From positions 1 through 64,000 of the IMG/VR virus record IMGVR_UViG_3300002144_000477: 64,000 nt of DNA, one strand, 5' to 3'. The notes beneath the pieces were generated by a model, which had not been told where the DNA came from, searched no databases, and saw nothing but the letters and a program-made list of their open reading frames with translations. The DNA is from a virus. The position numbers and the translations under genes are program-made. How positions within the stretch are numbered: position 1 is the first letter of the stretch; each line of letters begins with the position of its first letter. This document shows, in pieces, positions 1 through 7,395 of this stretch.

Positions 1-1272
1 AAAGACGTATTCGGATTTTATTCAGTCGGCGACTACGAAACATACAGTAAGCTCGAAGCTATCGAAAAATCAAAAGAGGTTAACAAGCCATTTTTTTGGA
101 ATTTTAATGAGTACGAAACAAATCATTTCGATTGGACCGTAGAGCCTACAGAATCACTCGACGAATTATATCGACAACGAGCCCAGGAAATCAGAGACAA
201 ATACGATTATGTTGTGTTAATGTTTAGCGGCGGTCGAGATTCGAGTAACATATTCCATGCATTTACTAGCAACAATATTAAACTAGACGAAATCGTAAGC
301 TACAAATACGATGGTGGCATCGAGGACAGCCTTACTGATTTCGGCGATACAAAATATGTGCATCCAAAATTAAAAGCCGCATATGCTGCAGGTTATCCTT
401 ATAAAATTAAACAACGACAAGTTGACTTAAGCGAAATTGTTAAACAATACAATTTATTTTCCCACGAAGATATGATGAATCGTGCATACATGCATAATAG
501 CCATTATAGTGTTAGTCATTATGCTAAATCGTTTATGCGCGAATTTGTCCCAGAGTTTAGACAAATTATGAACAGTAGCAAACGTCTGTGCATAGTCTGG
601 GGATGCGATAAACCAGTGGTTGCACGGTGGAGAGATATGAAAGGTAAATGGCAGTGGGGAGTTTCGTATCGCGATAATCAAATTGATTCATGCATTCCTA
701 TTAATACCCAACATCGACGTATACCAGAAGAGTACGACGAGCTATTTTATTGGGGAAGCACCCCAACTTCTCTGAGAATTGTGTCAAAGCAAGCATACTC
801 TATTGCCAGGGTTGCTACTGCAATGGACTTAGCAGAGGTGCTAAATATTCCGCCTAAATCACTACTTACCAGGCTAGTTAGCGTATATCATTTCGGGCGG
901 GACGATCCTATTAAACCTGAACACTGGAATAAGATTAGTCATTTAGGGCTTCCTTTAAGCACCCTTAAAGATTTAAACGACTGGATCATCTATCCGACTA
1001 GTTATAATCCGCACACCGAGCCTGCGGTGGCTAAATCTGGGTGGACTAAAATGAAGGTAGACGGAACAGAGTTAGTTTATGCAAACAAATTTTTATCAAT
1101 GCGGGATGTCAGATGGCAGGCCGACGAAGAATATAAAAAGCATTTTAGTGTGTTAAACCACCAATTGAGTCAGCATCGAGAATACTGGAGGGACCCAGCG
1201 GTACATTTTGCAGCCGGTCAATGGCAATGGTGTATGAGCAAGATGTATACCTTAGGCTCGCTTAACCCTTGA
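1..1272 (+). CDS. PP-loop ATP pyrophosphatase-like protein, 5' end cut by window edge
   Basis: The reading frame is open from base 1, so an ATG at 214 is internal and the true start lies to the left. The nucleotide-binding PP-loop is visible as SGGRDSS right after a hydrophobic strand (VVLMFSGG), the SGGxDS signature of N-type ATP pyrophosphatases (asparagine synthetase, QueC, ThiI-like). These enzymes adenylate a carboxyl, carbonyl or tRNA/nucleoside substrate. No glutaminase domain is seen in the part present. The substrate cannot be inferred. The C-terminus (about 350 residues after the motif) matches no family I can name. It ends convergently, overlapping the next leftward gene by 11 bases. 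Fold is fairly sure, function is not. Confidence 0.7.
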   Translation, partial: KDVFGFYSVGDYETYSKLEAIEKSKEVNKPFFWNFNEYETNHFDWTVEPTESLDELYRQRAQEIRDKYDYVVLMFSGGRDSSNIFHAFTSNNIKLDEIVSYKYDGGIEDSLTDFGDTKYVHPKLKAAYAAGYPYKIKQRQVDLSEIVKQYNLFSHEDMMNRAYMHNSHYSVSHYAKSFMREFVPEFRQIMNSSKRLCIVWGCDKPVVARWRDMKGKWQWGVSYRDNQIDSCIPINTQHRRIPEEYDELFYWGSTPTSLRIVSKQAYSIARVATAMDLAEVLNIPPKSLLTRLVSVYHFGRDDPIKPEHWNKISHLGLPLSTLKDLNDWIIYPTSYNPHTEPAVAKSGWTKMKVDGTELVYANKFLSMRDVRWQADEEYKKHFSVLNHQLSQHREYWRDPAVHFAAGQWQWCMSKMYTLGSLNP

Positions 1273-2617
1273 CTTTAGCTAGGTTACTTAGTAGCGATTC
1301 TTTTTCGATGATATTACGAAAGTACTGATACGGCTTACCTGCTTTATCAACCTTGTTTTCAATTTTTGCTCGGAAAGTTAGGAACCGCTCACCTGAGTTT
1401 GCATCAACTACATGTATTTGCGGCTTGCCTGTTGAATCAGTCTTTACTGTTGCTACTAAATTAATTTTTTCAACTATACTATGTAAGCGATTAAAATCTA
1501 CCACACTGTACGTACCCTTATCGAATTGCACTAATCTAACATTAGGGTTGTTAAGTGTTCCGAAGTAGTTAATGCCTTTAAACACTTCTCGAATAAATTG
1601 TTCTTCACGCTTGTCGCCGGCCATGTGCTGAGTCATTAGTTCAGCGGCTCCGGCGTACACCATAGATAATGCCTCTGTTTTGTCAGTAGCATTAGTGTAC
1701 TCGTCCTCGTACTCACTTATATCAATACCAAATGGAGTGAACAACTCAACTAGTTTGTTAAATCCAGTCCCGCCAACTTGTCCAAACTGTTTAACCGGAC
1801 CGGCCTTAAGACTAATATCAAGTTTAGTTGTCCGCGGAGTGCTACCAATTGGGCTCTCTACCTCAACGTACACATCAGTCTTACGTGATGCTTCGCCAGT
1901 GACTCCATCGCTAATAACTTTAATCATATCGTCTTGGTGATTTTGATAAAAGTATTCTGCGTAACGAGTTGTCATGGACCCATTTGCATACTGTACTGCA
2001 CTACTAAACAAATCAGCTAGTAGATCTCGCTTGGCTGGATCCATTAAATCTTTATACGGAACTGTTTTTAATTTTAGTACAAATATTAGTATGTCTTTAT
2101 TAGCACCGTCGCGACCAGCAATGCTGGTAGTATATTCATCTTTACCACTTTTGCCTAATGCACCCAGCACCTTTGTTACATCGCCGACTGCAATTTCGCC
2201 AATACCAGTTGTTGTGCGTTTAGCAAACTTTGCAACCATTGCTGCGCCTAAGATGCCCTCAGCGATCTCACCACGGTTTGCTACTCCTGCTGCCGTAGTG
2301 CCATTACTGGTTGCACTTTTATAGTGGTTAAACCCGTCACCTAGTGACGCTGGACCAACTAGCTGAATTTGTTTGTTATTTGCGTCTTTTAACTTTACAG
2401 TAATTGCATTGCCGGTGCCGATTTGAATCTTAGGTCCAGCCCCTGCTAGCGTTTTTGTAATTGGCTGGTCAACTGCAAATCCTGGAACTATTTTAAGTAT
2501 TGCAGCCGCTACTTGTTTGCCAATTTTACTACTACTTAAAATTAGCTGGTGGCCTTCGCCGTACTTGGCGTCTTGAATACTTGCTTCTGGTAAGAGTTTA
2601 AAATCTGTAAATCGCAT
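1262..2617 (-). CDS. Predicted head-packaged protein with capsid-targeting N-terminus, 451 aa
   Basis: The protein starts MRFTDFKLLPEAS. This resembles the capsid-targeting sequence of T4 internal proteins and Alt (MKTYxEFIxEA), which is cut by the gp21 protease after [IL]xE. Here the predicted cut is L9-P10-E11/A12. The body shows no family I can name with confidence. A segment with SLKAGPVKQFGQVGG near residue 275 and a charged C-terminus are reminiscent of restriction-endonuclease-like folds, but catalytic residues were not confirmed. A late-promoter-like CATAAATA lies about 36 bases upstream. I infer an injected or internal head protein; T4 proteins of this kind act on host defence or transcription on entry. 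Confidence 0.6.
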   Translation of the reverse strand: MRFTDFKLLPEASIQDAKYGEGHQLILSSSKIGKQVAAAILKIVPGFAVDQPITKTLAGAGPKIQIGTGNAITVKLKDANNKQIQLVGPASLGDGFNHYKSATSNGTTAAGVANRGEIAEGILGAAMVAKFAKRTTTGIGEIAVGDVTKVLGALGKSGKDEYTTSIAGRDGANKDILIFVLKLKTVPYKDLMDPAKRDLLADLFSSAVQYANGSMTTRYAEYFYQNHQDDMIKVISDGVTGEASRKTDVYVEVESPIGSTPRTTKLDISLKAGPVKQFGQVGGTGFNKLVELFTPFGIDISEYEDEYTNATDKTEALSMVYAGAAELMTQHMAGDKREEQFIREVFKGINYFGTLNNPNVRLVQFDKGTYSVVDFNRLHSIVEKINLVATVKTDSTGKPQIHVVDANSGERFLTFRAKIENKVDKAGKPYQYFRNIIEKESLLSNLAKVKG

Positions 2618-2652
2618 GGTAACTTAGCATCCTGTAAAGATATATTTAACTA

Positions 2653-2660
2653 TATTTATG
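2653..2660 (-). promoter_or_regulatory. Putative late promoter (CATAAATA)
   Basis: CATAAATA on the minus strand, one mismatch from the T4 late element TATAAATA. It points into the 451-aa predicted head protein (start at 2617), leaving a leader of about 30 bases. Role inferred from motif and position. Confidence 0.5.
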
Positions 2661-2688
2661 ATAGTTTTATAGTTACAGCACTGAAGAG

Positions 2689-2958
2689 CTAGCGATACAA
2701 ATTGCTATAAATTTTAAGTTTAGATTTTTTAGCTTGTTTAGCTTGTTCAATGGTGTCTGCTGTTACATGCCCTTGGTCAATAAGAATATCAATCATTGCG
2801 GCTACGTCACCTAGCTCTTGGGCAAGCCATTCTCGTTTGTTTTTAACTGAAGTATCATTGATACCAAATCGACGAATTTTGCTAATAACCTGTACTAGTT
2901 CACCACATTCCTCTTGAAGGATTGTTAGTGCTTCGTCAAACTTATCTGTTATAAGCAT
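2689..2958 (-). CDS. mazG: MazG-like nucleotide pyrophosphohydrolase
   Basis: An 89-aa all-alpha NTP pyrophosphohydrolase. The metal-binding signature is present: EECGE at residues 16-20 and ELGD at 48-51 (EExxE...ExxD). Family members hydrolyse (d)NTPs to monophosphates and pyrophosphate. Marine phages often carry MazG, where roles in nucleotide pool salvage or ppGpp control have been proposed. The length fits the short single-domain form. It lies just downstream of the tRNA-Leu gene, in the leftward tRNA and small-gene group that starts at the perfect promoter near 4031. Confidence 0.85.
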   Translation of the reverse strand: MLITDKFDEALTILQEECGELVQVISKIRRFGINDTSVKNKREWLAQELGDVAAMIDILIDQGHVTADTIEQAKQAKKSKLKIYSNLYR

Positions 2959-2980
2959 TATTGCAGTCTCTATTTAAAAT

Positions 2981-3065
2981 TGGTGCGAGTACCCGGAGTC
3001 GAACCGGGACACCTTACGGCGAGAGATTTTAAGTCTCTTGTGTCTACCTATTTCACCATACTCGC
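2981..3065 (-). tRNA. tRNA-Leu (anticodon TAA)
   Basis: On the minus strand GCGAGTA pairs with TACTCGC, followed by discriminator A and an encoded CCA. The T arm carries GGTTCGACTCC. The anticodon stem AGAGA/TCTCT encloses the loop CTTAAAA, giving anticodon TAA. The long variable arm (CGCCGTAAGGTGT) is class II as expected for Leu. It reads TTA, a frequent codon in these AT-rich genes. Confidence 0.95.
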
Positions 3066-3073
3066 AATTTAGT

Positions 3074-3150
<77 letters not shown>

Positions 3151-3231
3151 ATACATTTCTTAACGTATGCATCTATTATAGCACTAACTGTAGAGTTGAG
3201 CAAGCATTTTTTACACCTTTTGGTAAAAACC

Positions 3232-3426
3232 TTATTTTGTTTCTTTCGAAGTGTCCGCAGTATCATCCGCTACGTCTGGTGGGAATACCAACTTAGCCGA
3301 CCCAATTGTTCCGGGCATGGGAATCGATTCTTTTTTCTTTCCGAAAGTTGCTTCCCAATTGTCGTTAAATTGCGATTGACTTACACTATAAGGTCGTGGA
3401 CTTGATCCTTTACCACCGGCTGACAT
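3232..3426 (-). CDS. Small conserved phage protein, 64 aa
   Basis: No function known. The N-terminus MSAGGKGSSPRPYSVS and the later NWEATFGKK match a pattern I recognise as a small phage protein family (GGKGSxxRPxxV...WDxIFG) present in many unrelated tailed phages. It sits between tRNA-Arg and another tiny gene. The C-terminus is acidic and probably disordered. There is no membrane segment or metal motif. Gap to the upstream gene is 3 bases, so the two are probably cotranscribed. Confidence 0.7.
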   Translation of the reverse strand: MSAGGKGSSPRPYSVSQSQFNDNWEATFGKKKESIPMPGTIGSAKLVFPPDVADDTADTSKETK

Positions 3427-3429
3427 AAT

Positions 3430-3597
3430 TTAATTCCGTTCTTTTTCACGTCTAGCTGGCATTTCGCCAGCTAATTGAGCTTGAATCATTGCTCGTTTAA
3501 AACTATTTCGTTGCTCCGCACTAGCACCTTTCATTAAGGCTATAATACGTTTTGTTGTTTTACTCAACTTAAATGTTTTAGTTGGTTTGATATCCAT
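3430..3597 (-). CDS. Small basic hypothetical protein, 55 aa
   Basis: The ATG at 3597 is preferred over a TTG 15 bases upstream; GAAAGA lies just before it. The product is lysine and arginine rich (IKPTKTFKLSKTTKRI...KGASAEQRNSFKRAMIQAQL). It looks helical in its second half and could bind nucleic acid, but no family was recognised. It lies between tRNA-Ser and the 64-aa gene. Confidence 0.55.
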   Translation of the reverse strand: MDIKPTKTFKLSKTTKRIIALMKGASAEQRNSFKRAMIQAQLAGEMPARREKERN

Positions 3598-3618
3598 TAT
3601 ATAATCTTTCAATAAATT

Positions 3619-3710
3619 TGGCGGAACGGGTGAGATTCGAACTCACGGGGCGCTTTAACACACCCGACTCCTTAGCAAGGAGCTGCCTTCGGCCACTCAG
3701 CCACCGTTCC
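3619..3710 (-). tRNA. tRNA-Ser (anticodon GCT)
   Basis: 92 bases on the minus strand, class II. Acceptor GGAACGG/CCGTTCC, discriminator G, encoded CCA. Anticodon loop TTGCTAA gives GCT, reading AGC and AGT. The variable arm is long (CGGGTGTGTTAAAGCGCCCCG) and the T loop is GTTCGAATC. AGT and AGC are common serine codons in the neighbouring genes. Confidence 0.95.
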
Positions 3711-3717
3711 AGTATTA

Positions 3718-4002
3718 TTATTTAGTTTTCGTATTTGCAGTCCCACTAGATTTTATTGTGGCTTCGGGATCAGTAGTACGATTAATTAGCTGTTGCATTT
3801 GAGACATTAAATCCACCATTAATGCAGTTGCTTCGCGACTACTAAGTGCTGGACTTCCTGCAATACAGGCCATATCGATAGTGTATGTGTCTTGTGCAAG
3901 TAATTGTATTTTTGTCGTTGCACACTCGTCGTATGTATCAAAATTAACATGACTAACTAAATTGCCTGCTACTAGAGTTATTAATGCATAAGTTGATGCC
4001 AT
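3718..4002 (-). CDS. Small hypothetical protein first in the tRNA operon, 94 aa
   Basis: The ATG at 4002 is chosen because AAAGGTG sits 7-8 bases upstream; a longer in-frame ORF would run into the sigma70 promoter. The protein begins with a hydrophobic stretch (YALITLVAGNLV) and has a Ser/Thr-rich tail. No family recognised. It is the first gene behind a perfect consensus sigma70 promoter (4031-4059), so it is probably among the earliest expressed phage proteins, and a host take-over role is possible. That is inference only. Confidence 0.6.
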   Translation of the reverse strand: MASTYALITLVAGNLVSHVNFDTYDECATTKIQLLAQDTYTIDMACIAGSPALSSREATALMVDLMSQMQQLINRTTDPEATIKSSGTANTKTK

Positions 4003-4030
4003 GCTACACACCTTTTCTAAATTATGCTGT

Positions 4031-4059
4031 ATTATAACATACTCTGTCAACGATGTCAA
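4031..4059 (-). promoter_or_regulatory. Perfect consensus sigma70 promoter, leftward
   Basis: Minus strand: -35 TTGACA (forward 4054-4059), exactly 17 bases, -10 TATAAT (forward 4031-4036). Both hexamers match the bacterial consensus 6 of 6. Start site expected near 4024. It would drive the 94-aa gene, tRNA-Ser, two small genes, tRNA-Arg, tRNA-Leu and perhaps mazG as an early transcript. Confidence 0.85.
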
Positions 4060-4065
4060 ACAGTT

Positions 4066-4091
4066 TTATCTCATGGTTTCTACTGAGATAA
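4066..4091. promoter_or_regulatory. Inverted repeat between divergent genes
   Basis: TTATCTCA (4066-4073) and TGAGATAA (4084-4091) form a perfect 8-bp inverted repeat with a 10-base centre, just upstream of the -35 box of the leftward promoter. It is followed by GCTAAATA (4092-4099), a possible rightward late element. It could be an operator or an RNA hairpin. Confidence 0.4.
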
Positions 4092-4104
4092 GCTAAATAA
4101 TCTG

Positions 4105-4119
4105 TGTTGCAATGCAACA
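4105..4119. promoter_or_regulatory. 15-bp palindrome, possible operator
   Basis: TGTTGCA-A-TGCAACA is a perfect odd palindrome in the divergent intergenic region, 35 bases before the first small rightward gene. The symmetry suits a dimeric DNA-binding protein. No regulator was identified. Confidence 0.35.
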
Positions 4120-4153
4120 TGTAATATATCACACACATTAAGGAAAACACAAA

Positions 4154-4318
4154 ATGTTTAAAAAACTAAAAGAACTCTTACAAGGAGTTATCACCAAGAC
4201 AAATCGTCAAAGCGCTCTAGAGAGTTTTATCTCTAGCAAAAACCCAACTAGCCCTGCAGAAATCGAGCACTGGGTACGCACATTTGATCGCCAATCAGGA
4301 GGTCGTTATGGCTACTAA
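4154..4318 (+). CDS. Small hypothetical protein, 54 aa
   Basis: Starts MFKKLKELLQGVITKTNRQS, an amphipathic basic helix, and ends GGRYGY. TAAGGAAAACACAAA precedes the ATG and supplies a Shine-Dalgarno (AAGGA). The stop overlaps the start of the next small gene by 11 bases. No family known. It is the first of four tiny rightward genes that oppose all surrounding leftward genes. Confidence 0.6.
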   Translation: MFKKLKELLQGVITKTNRQSALESFISSKNPTSPAEIEHWVRTFDRQSGGRYGY

Positions 4319-4430
4319 AATTAAAAACTCATTCAAAGCGTTTGGTCGTGCATTTTTTGATGCAATGATTGCTAGTGGCGAAAGACGTGCAGAACAGATA
4401 TTGCGTAATCGTTCGAGTTGGTATGCATAA
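4308..4430 (+). CDS. Very small hypothetical protein, 40 aa
   Basis: ATG at 4308 with AGGAGG nine bases upstream (in the 3' end of the previous gene), a strong ribosome site that argues it is translated. Sequence starts MATKIKNSFKAFGRAFFDAM. It is basic and probably one helix. It overlaps the next ORF by 8 bases. Function unknown. Confidence 0.6.
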   Translation: MATKIKNSFKAFGRAFFDAMIASGERRAEQILRNRSSWYA

Positions 4431-4575
4431 TTTACTAAAACAGATAGTTGTAGTATTCCGTAAAAAGGATTACGATAAGGAAATTATGCGTTTTGCCAAG
4501 TCCGAGTATTCAAAAGACTGGGAACACGCATATCATATGTTAATGCAGGGTAAAAAACCCTACACAGGAGTTTAA
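4423..4575 (+). CDS. Very small hypothetical protein, 50 aa
   Basis: ATG at 4423 overlaps the stop of the previous gene, suggesting translational coupling; the longer frame from 4369 begins at a TTG and is less likely. Contains YSKDWEHAYHMLMQGKKPY, a pattern I have seen in small proteins of T4-like phages, function unknown. Charged N-terminal half with RKKDYDKEIMRFAK. Confidence 0.55.
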   Translation: MHNLLKQIVVVFRKKDYDKEIMRFAKSEYSKDWEHAYHMLMQGKKPYTGV

Positions 4576-4576
4576 A

Positions 4577-4741
4577 ATGTTTAACGCAATTATAGAGTTT
4601 TTTGAAGCTATTGGTAAAGCACGTGCCGCTAGTCATCTAGCAAATCATGGATACTACGATTTAGCCAAAGGAATAATGCTCGACGTAGCTGAACCTCAGT
4701 ATTATGTTAAAAATACAGATGCACAAGAAGTGCATCCGTAA
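4577..4741 (+). CDS. Very small hypothetical protein, 54 aa
   Basis: The start is supported by ACAGGAG eight to nine bases upstream. Contains ARAASHLANHGYYDLAKGIM, resembling short helical motifs of DUF1127-like small proteins of proteobacteria, but that link is weak. Its stop codon abuts the stop of the convergent nucleotidyltransferase gene with no base between. Confidence 0.55.
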   Translation: MFNAIIEFFEAIGKARAASHLANHGYYDLAKGIMLDVAEPQYYVKNTDAQEVHP

Positions 4742-5506
4742 TTAACTTTTCCAGCGTTCTATATCTTCTTCATCTGTTTCGGAACCATACTGTATTTCAA
4801 CAATACTACAAGGTTCCGGAAACGGATTTACAATCTGATGCCACATAGTTACCGGAATAAAAGTACTTTGGTGCTTTGTAATAAGTTGCGGTTCTCTGTC
4901 TTTGTCGGCTGTGTTAATTACGCACATGCCCGAAGTAATTAACCAAAATTCGCTACGTTTACTATGCTGTTGCATACTTAAACTTGCGCCTGGATTTACT
5001 GTTAACTCTTTTACTTTTACACCTGGTGCTTCGTATATCACACGGTAATATCCCCATGTGCGCTCAGTCTTAGGTGCTTTAAAGTTTTCAGTTATGCTAC
5101 TGCTTGAATTTTTCTTAGTGTTGCCGCCTACTCCAAATTCGAATGTAACCTTATCGTGCTTTGACCAGAACACTTCTGGTAGCGGCAGCCTGTTGATACT
5201 ACTACGATCGCCGCCGTTGCAAAACACTACATGATCGGCTCCGTTACGTATGCACTCTAATATAGCGCCACTAGCAGAATTGTCGCTATCGTCCCACTCA
5301 ATGACTTTAGCTACGCCACGTAACGATTCTACTACCGCACGGCGCTCGTCGGCGGGCATGAATGCAAATCCTTTTTTTCGGATAAGCCACGCATCGCTAT
5401 TAATTCCTACCCATACTTCGTCGGCATATTGCCTTGCATCATTGATTAATGCGATATGCCCTGAATGTATCGGGTCAAATCCGCCTGTTACTAACGCTAT
5501 TTTCAT
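4742..5506 (-). CDS. Nucleotidyltransferase fused to mannose-6-phosphate isomerase type II cupin
   Basis: Two domains. Residues 1 to about 135 form a cytidylyltransferase-like (HldE/RfaE2, TagD) domain, with GGFDPIHSGH (H14, H17) as the nucleotide-binding HxGH and RKKG downstream. Residues about 145-250 match the type II mannose-6-phosphate isomerase cupin: TWGYYRV, PGASLSMQQHSKRSEFW, IPVTMWHQIVNP and the EIQYG...EEDIERW tail. Such proteins make or rearrange activated sugars. It is the last gene of the uvsX operon and overlaps the methyltransferase by 4 bases. A role in a modified nucleotide or glycan is inferred; the substrate is unknown. Confidence 0.8.
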   Translation of the reverse strand: MKIALVTGGFDPIHSGHIALINDARQYADEVWVGINSDAWLIRKKGFAFMPADERRAVVESLRGVAKVIEWDDSDNSASGAILECIRNGADHVVFCNGGDRSSINRLPLPEVFWSKHDKVTFEFGVGGNTKKNSSSSITENFKAPKTERTWGYYRVIYEAPGVKVKELTVNPGASLSMQQHSKRSEFWLITSGMCVINTADKDREPQLITKHQSTFIPVTMWHQIVNPFPEPCSIVEIQYGSETDEEDIERWKS

Positions 5507-6255
5507 ACTACTCTATAGAAATCTTTATCAAACCACGTTGTAAGAATCTCTTCCTGTCTGAGGTGCCCATGTCTTTCTAAACAGGCAACAGCACTAGGAT
5601 TTAATAGATTTTTATCTGCTAAATCCCACAATGTAGTAGTTGCTGGATCCAATGGGCCAGACGCTTTATACACTGCCGCATGAATCCATGGGTTCTTATC
5701 CGACGGATCACGATAAAAATATGCATCGTTGCAGTCGAATCCGCACACACCTAGCATATACATCAAGCTAACAATGTTATGATTATAATATGTATTAGAG
5801 TATACTCGGTTACTATACTGTCGATTTACGTAACTAGACAATTGCGGGAAACTAAGAATCATCATACCGTCTTGAACTAACAAGCTGTTCCAATTCCTTA
5901 ATGTTTTAATTGGATCAAGTACAAACTGAAAGCTGTCGTGACACCAAATTAGATCCACTGGAGTCGGTAGCTTAACTGTTTCAAAGTCGCTAACGATTTG
6001 TTTTACCCGATCACCTTTAACATTGTCCGGTTCAAATTTTTTGTAACGGTCAACTGCATACACCCAGTAGTTCCTGGGCTCCTGCGGATTATCTCTGGTT
6101 TGCAGTTCACTCCACCATTTAGTGTCGTAGCCTGCTCCCGCACCCATATCTGCAATTACTTTAATACTATCAAGGAAACTGTCATACTCGTACAACAAGT
6201 TTAATGTTTTTAAACTATGTAGATGACTTTGGTACTGACTTGAGAATTGGTCCAT
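5503..6255 (-). CDS. Class I SAM-dependent methyltransferase
   Basis: Motif I is IADMGAGAG (residues 34-42), motif II the acidic VYAVDRYKK, and a motif IV-like DLIWCHDSFQF follows, then the LVQDGMMILSFP strand. This is a small-molecule style Rossmann methyltransferase. A DNA-methylase DPPY/NPPY motif is absent. The substrate is unknown. Overlap with the sugar nucleotidyltransferase (ATGA) suggests both act in one pathway. Confidence 0.75.
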   Translation of the reverse strand: MDQFSSQYQSHLHSLKTLNLLYEYDSFLDSIKVIADMGAGAGYDTKWWSELQTRDNPQEPRNYWVYAVDRYKKFEPDNVKGDRVKQIVSDFETVKLPTPVDLIWCHDSFQFVLDPIKTLRNWNSLLVQDGMMILSFPQLSSYVNRQYSNRVYSNTYYNHNIVSLMYMLGVCGFDCNDAYFYRDPSDKNPWIHAAVYKASGPLDPATTTLWDLADKNLLNPSAVACLERHGHLRQEEILTTWFDKDFYRVV

Positions 6256-6508
6256 TTTTTAAAATCTCGAATGTTATTCTCTTACTATATTCAGCAAGAT
6301 TGTTTGCAAACTGGTTGCATGCAACAGAAAGTTCTGCGTTGCTTGCACCGTCAAATCGTAATGCTACTAATGCTGTTGCTTCTTTACTTAACTGATCTAT
6401 TGTACGCTGGCATTGGAATACTGATTTAAACGTACTAACATGACATTGCTTTAATTGATGCCATTCATCAATTAATAAGTCAACCATGTCGTCGTTATAC
6501 GGTAACAT
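6215..6508 (-). CDS. Hypothetical protein, about 97 aa
   Basis: The start at 6508 (MLPYNDDMVDLLIDEW) lies inside the 3' end of the UvsY-like gene; another ATG 21 bases on is possible. The protein is predicted helical, with QCQRTIDQLSKEATALVAL. It overlaps the methyltransferase by 41 bases, more than usual in this operon. No family recognised. Confidence 0.5.
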   Translation of the reverse strand: MLPYNDDMVDLLIDEWHQLKQCHVSTFKSVFQCQRTIDQLSKEATALVALRFDGASNAELSVACNQFANNLAEYSKRITFEILKNGPILKSVPKSST

Positions 6509-6947
6509 CTTCCATACCAGCTGTTCGCAACTTAACAATGTGTCCTATCATCCATTGTTTATTGTCCAGCCCTTTGTGAATACCTAGCCATCTATTACGC
6601 AGTAGGCTTACTTCGTTAATAAGCGTTTCCATATCAATTACTTCATCTTCGCCGTCTACATACTTTTCAGCATCGCGACTTGACAATGCACGATTATATT
6701 TTTCTAAGTATTTCTGAAAATGTCCGCGCCTAATTTTACGCAATTGTATATTTAAAAACTCGAGTACAGCTTCAATTTCCTGTAACTGATTAAATCGATG
6801 CTCAGTGATACCCGGCATTTCTTTAAGATTGCGCTCAACATTCCCAGATATGCGGATGTCTGCTCGTGCAGACACCGCTTCATGTTCATAATATGAAATA
6901 AAGTCTGGCAGATTACTCAGATCTTGTACGACTTTATTATACCACAT
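6495..6947 (-). CDS. Candidate UvsY-like recombination mediator, 150 aa
   Basis: A charged, all-helical 150-aa protein, three genes downstream of uvsX. The C-terminal half (YNRALSSRDAEKYVDG, then VIDMETLINEVSLLRNRW and KGLDNKQWMIGHIVKLR) follows the layout of T4 UvsY (SADKDVLKV... then the FAIKHIQDMR end) and the size is close to T4's 137 aa. UvsY loads UvsX on gp32-coated ssDNA. The assignment rests on pattern and neighbourhood, not on clear identity. Confidence 0.5.
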   Translation of the reverse strand: MWYNKVVQDLSNLPDFISYYEHEAVSARADIRISGNVERNLKEMPGITEHRFNQLQEIEAVLEFLNIQLRKIRRGHFQKYLEKYNRALSSRDAEKYVDGEDEVIDMETLINEVSLLRNRWLGIHKGLDNKQWMIGHIVKLRTAGMEDVTV

Positions 6948-7159
6948 TAAGATTCCTTGCTATTAAAAAAAGATTCAACAATAGTGGTTGCTTCTTCGAG
7001 GTTTAGTGCTAGCACCGAACATACCGCAACGTTATCATTGATTACAACATCAAATGGTACCGGACCTTTAAAATTAAACGGGGTAGGCACTGTTGTTGTT
7101 ACTTCAAATGCTTGCAGGTTCTTAACTCGCACTAGCACATCATTGCTATTACTCGTCAT
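6947..7159 (-). CDS. Hypothetical protein, 70 aa
   Basis: The ATG at 7159 overlaps the 3' end of the upstream gene and follows GAAGG; longer in-frame starts would overlap that gene further. Beta-rich sequence (VLVRVKNLQAFEVTT) with a helical end (EEATTIVESFF). No family recognised. Its stop shares a base with the start of the UvsY-like gene. Confidence 0.5.
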   Translation of the reverse strand: MTSNSNDVLVRVKNLQAFEVTTTVPTPFNFKGPVPFDVVINDNVAVCSVLALNLEEATTIVESFFNSKES

Positions 7160-7379
7160 AGTAGCCTTCGTCATCGTCGGTGTCTTCTTCAACATCGTAC
7201 TCTTTAAAAGAGCGTTTCAGATAGCTGTCTGAGTTTCCTACTAGTTCGTCCATTGCCTCTTCATCAAGTGACTCAATTAGCACACTCATTAAATGGTCAG
7301 CGGCACCTTGTGCGTCTTTACTAGGAATATATTCCATCAGAATCTTATACGTAGAGATCAAATTTTCAACTTGTTCCAT
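7149..7379 (-). CDS. Small acidic protein conserved next to uvsX in T4-like marine phages
   Basis: 76 aa. The central YIPSKDAQGAADHLMSVL and the SDSYLKRSFKEY segment match a small protein I recognise from beside uvsX in cyanophage genomes; its function is not known. The last 15 residues are almost all Asp, Glu and Tyr. AAAGG is placed ahead of the ATG. A role in recombination or replication is only suggested by location. Confidence 0.6.
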   Translation of the reverse strand: MEQVENLISTYKILMEYIPSKDAQGAADHLMSVLIESLDEEAMDELVGNSDSYLKRSFKEYDVEEDTDDDEGYYDE

Positions 7380-7395
7380 GCTATATGCCTTTCTA

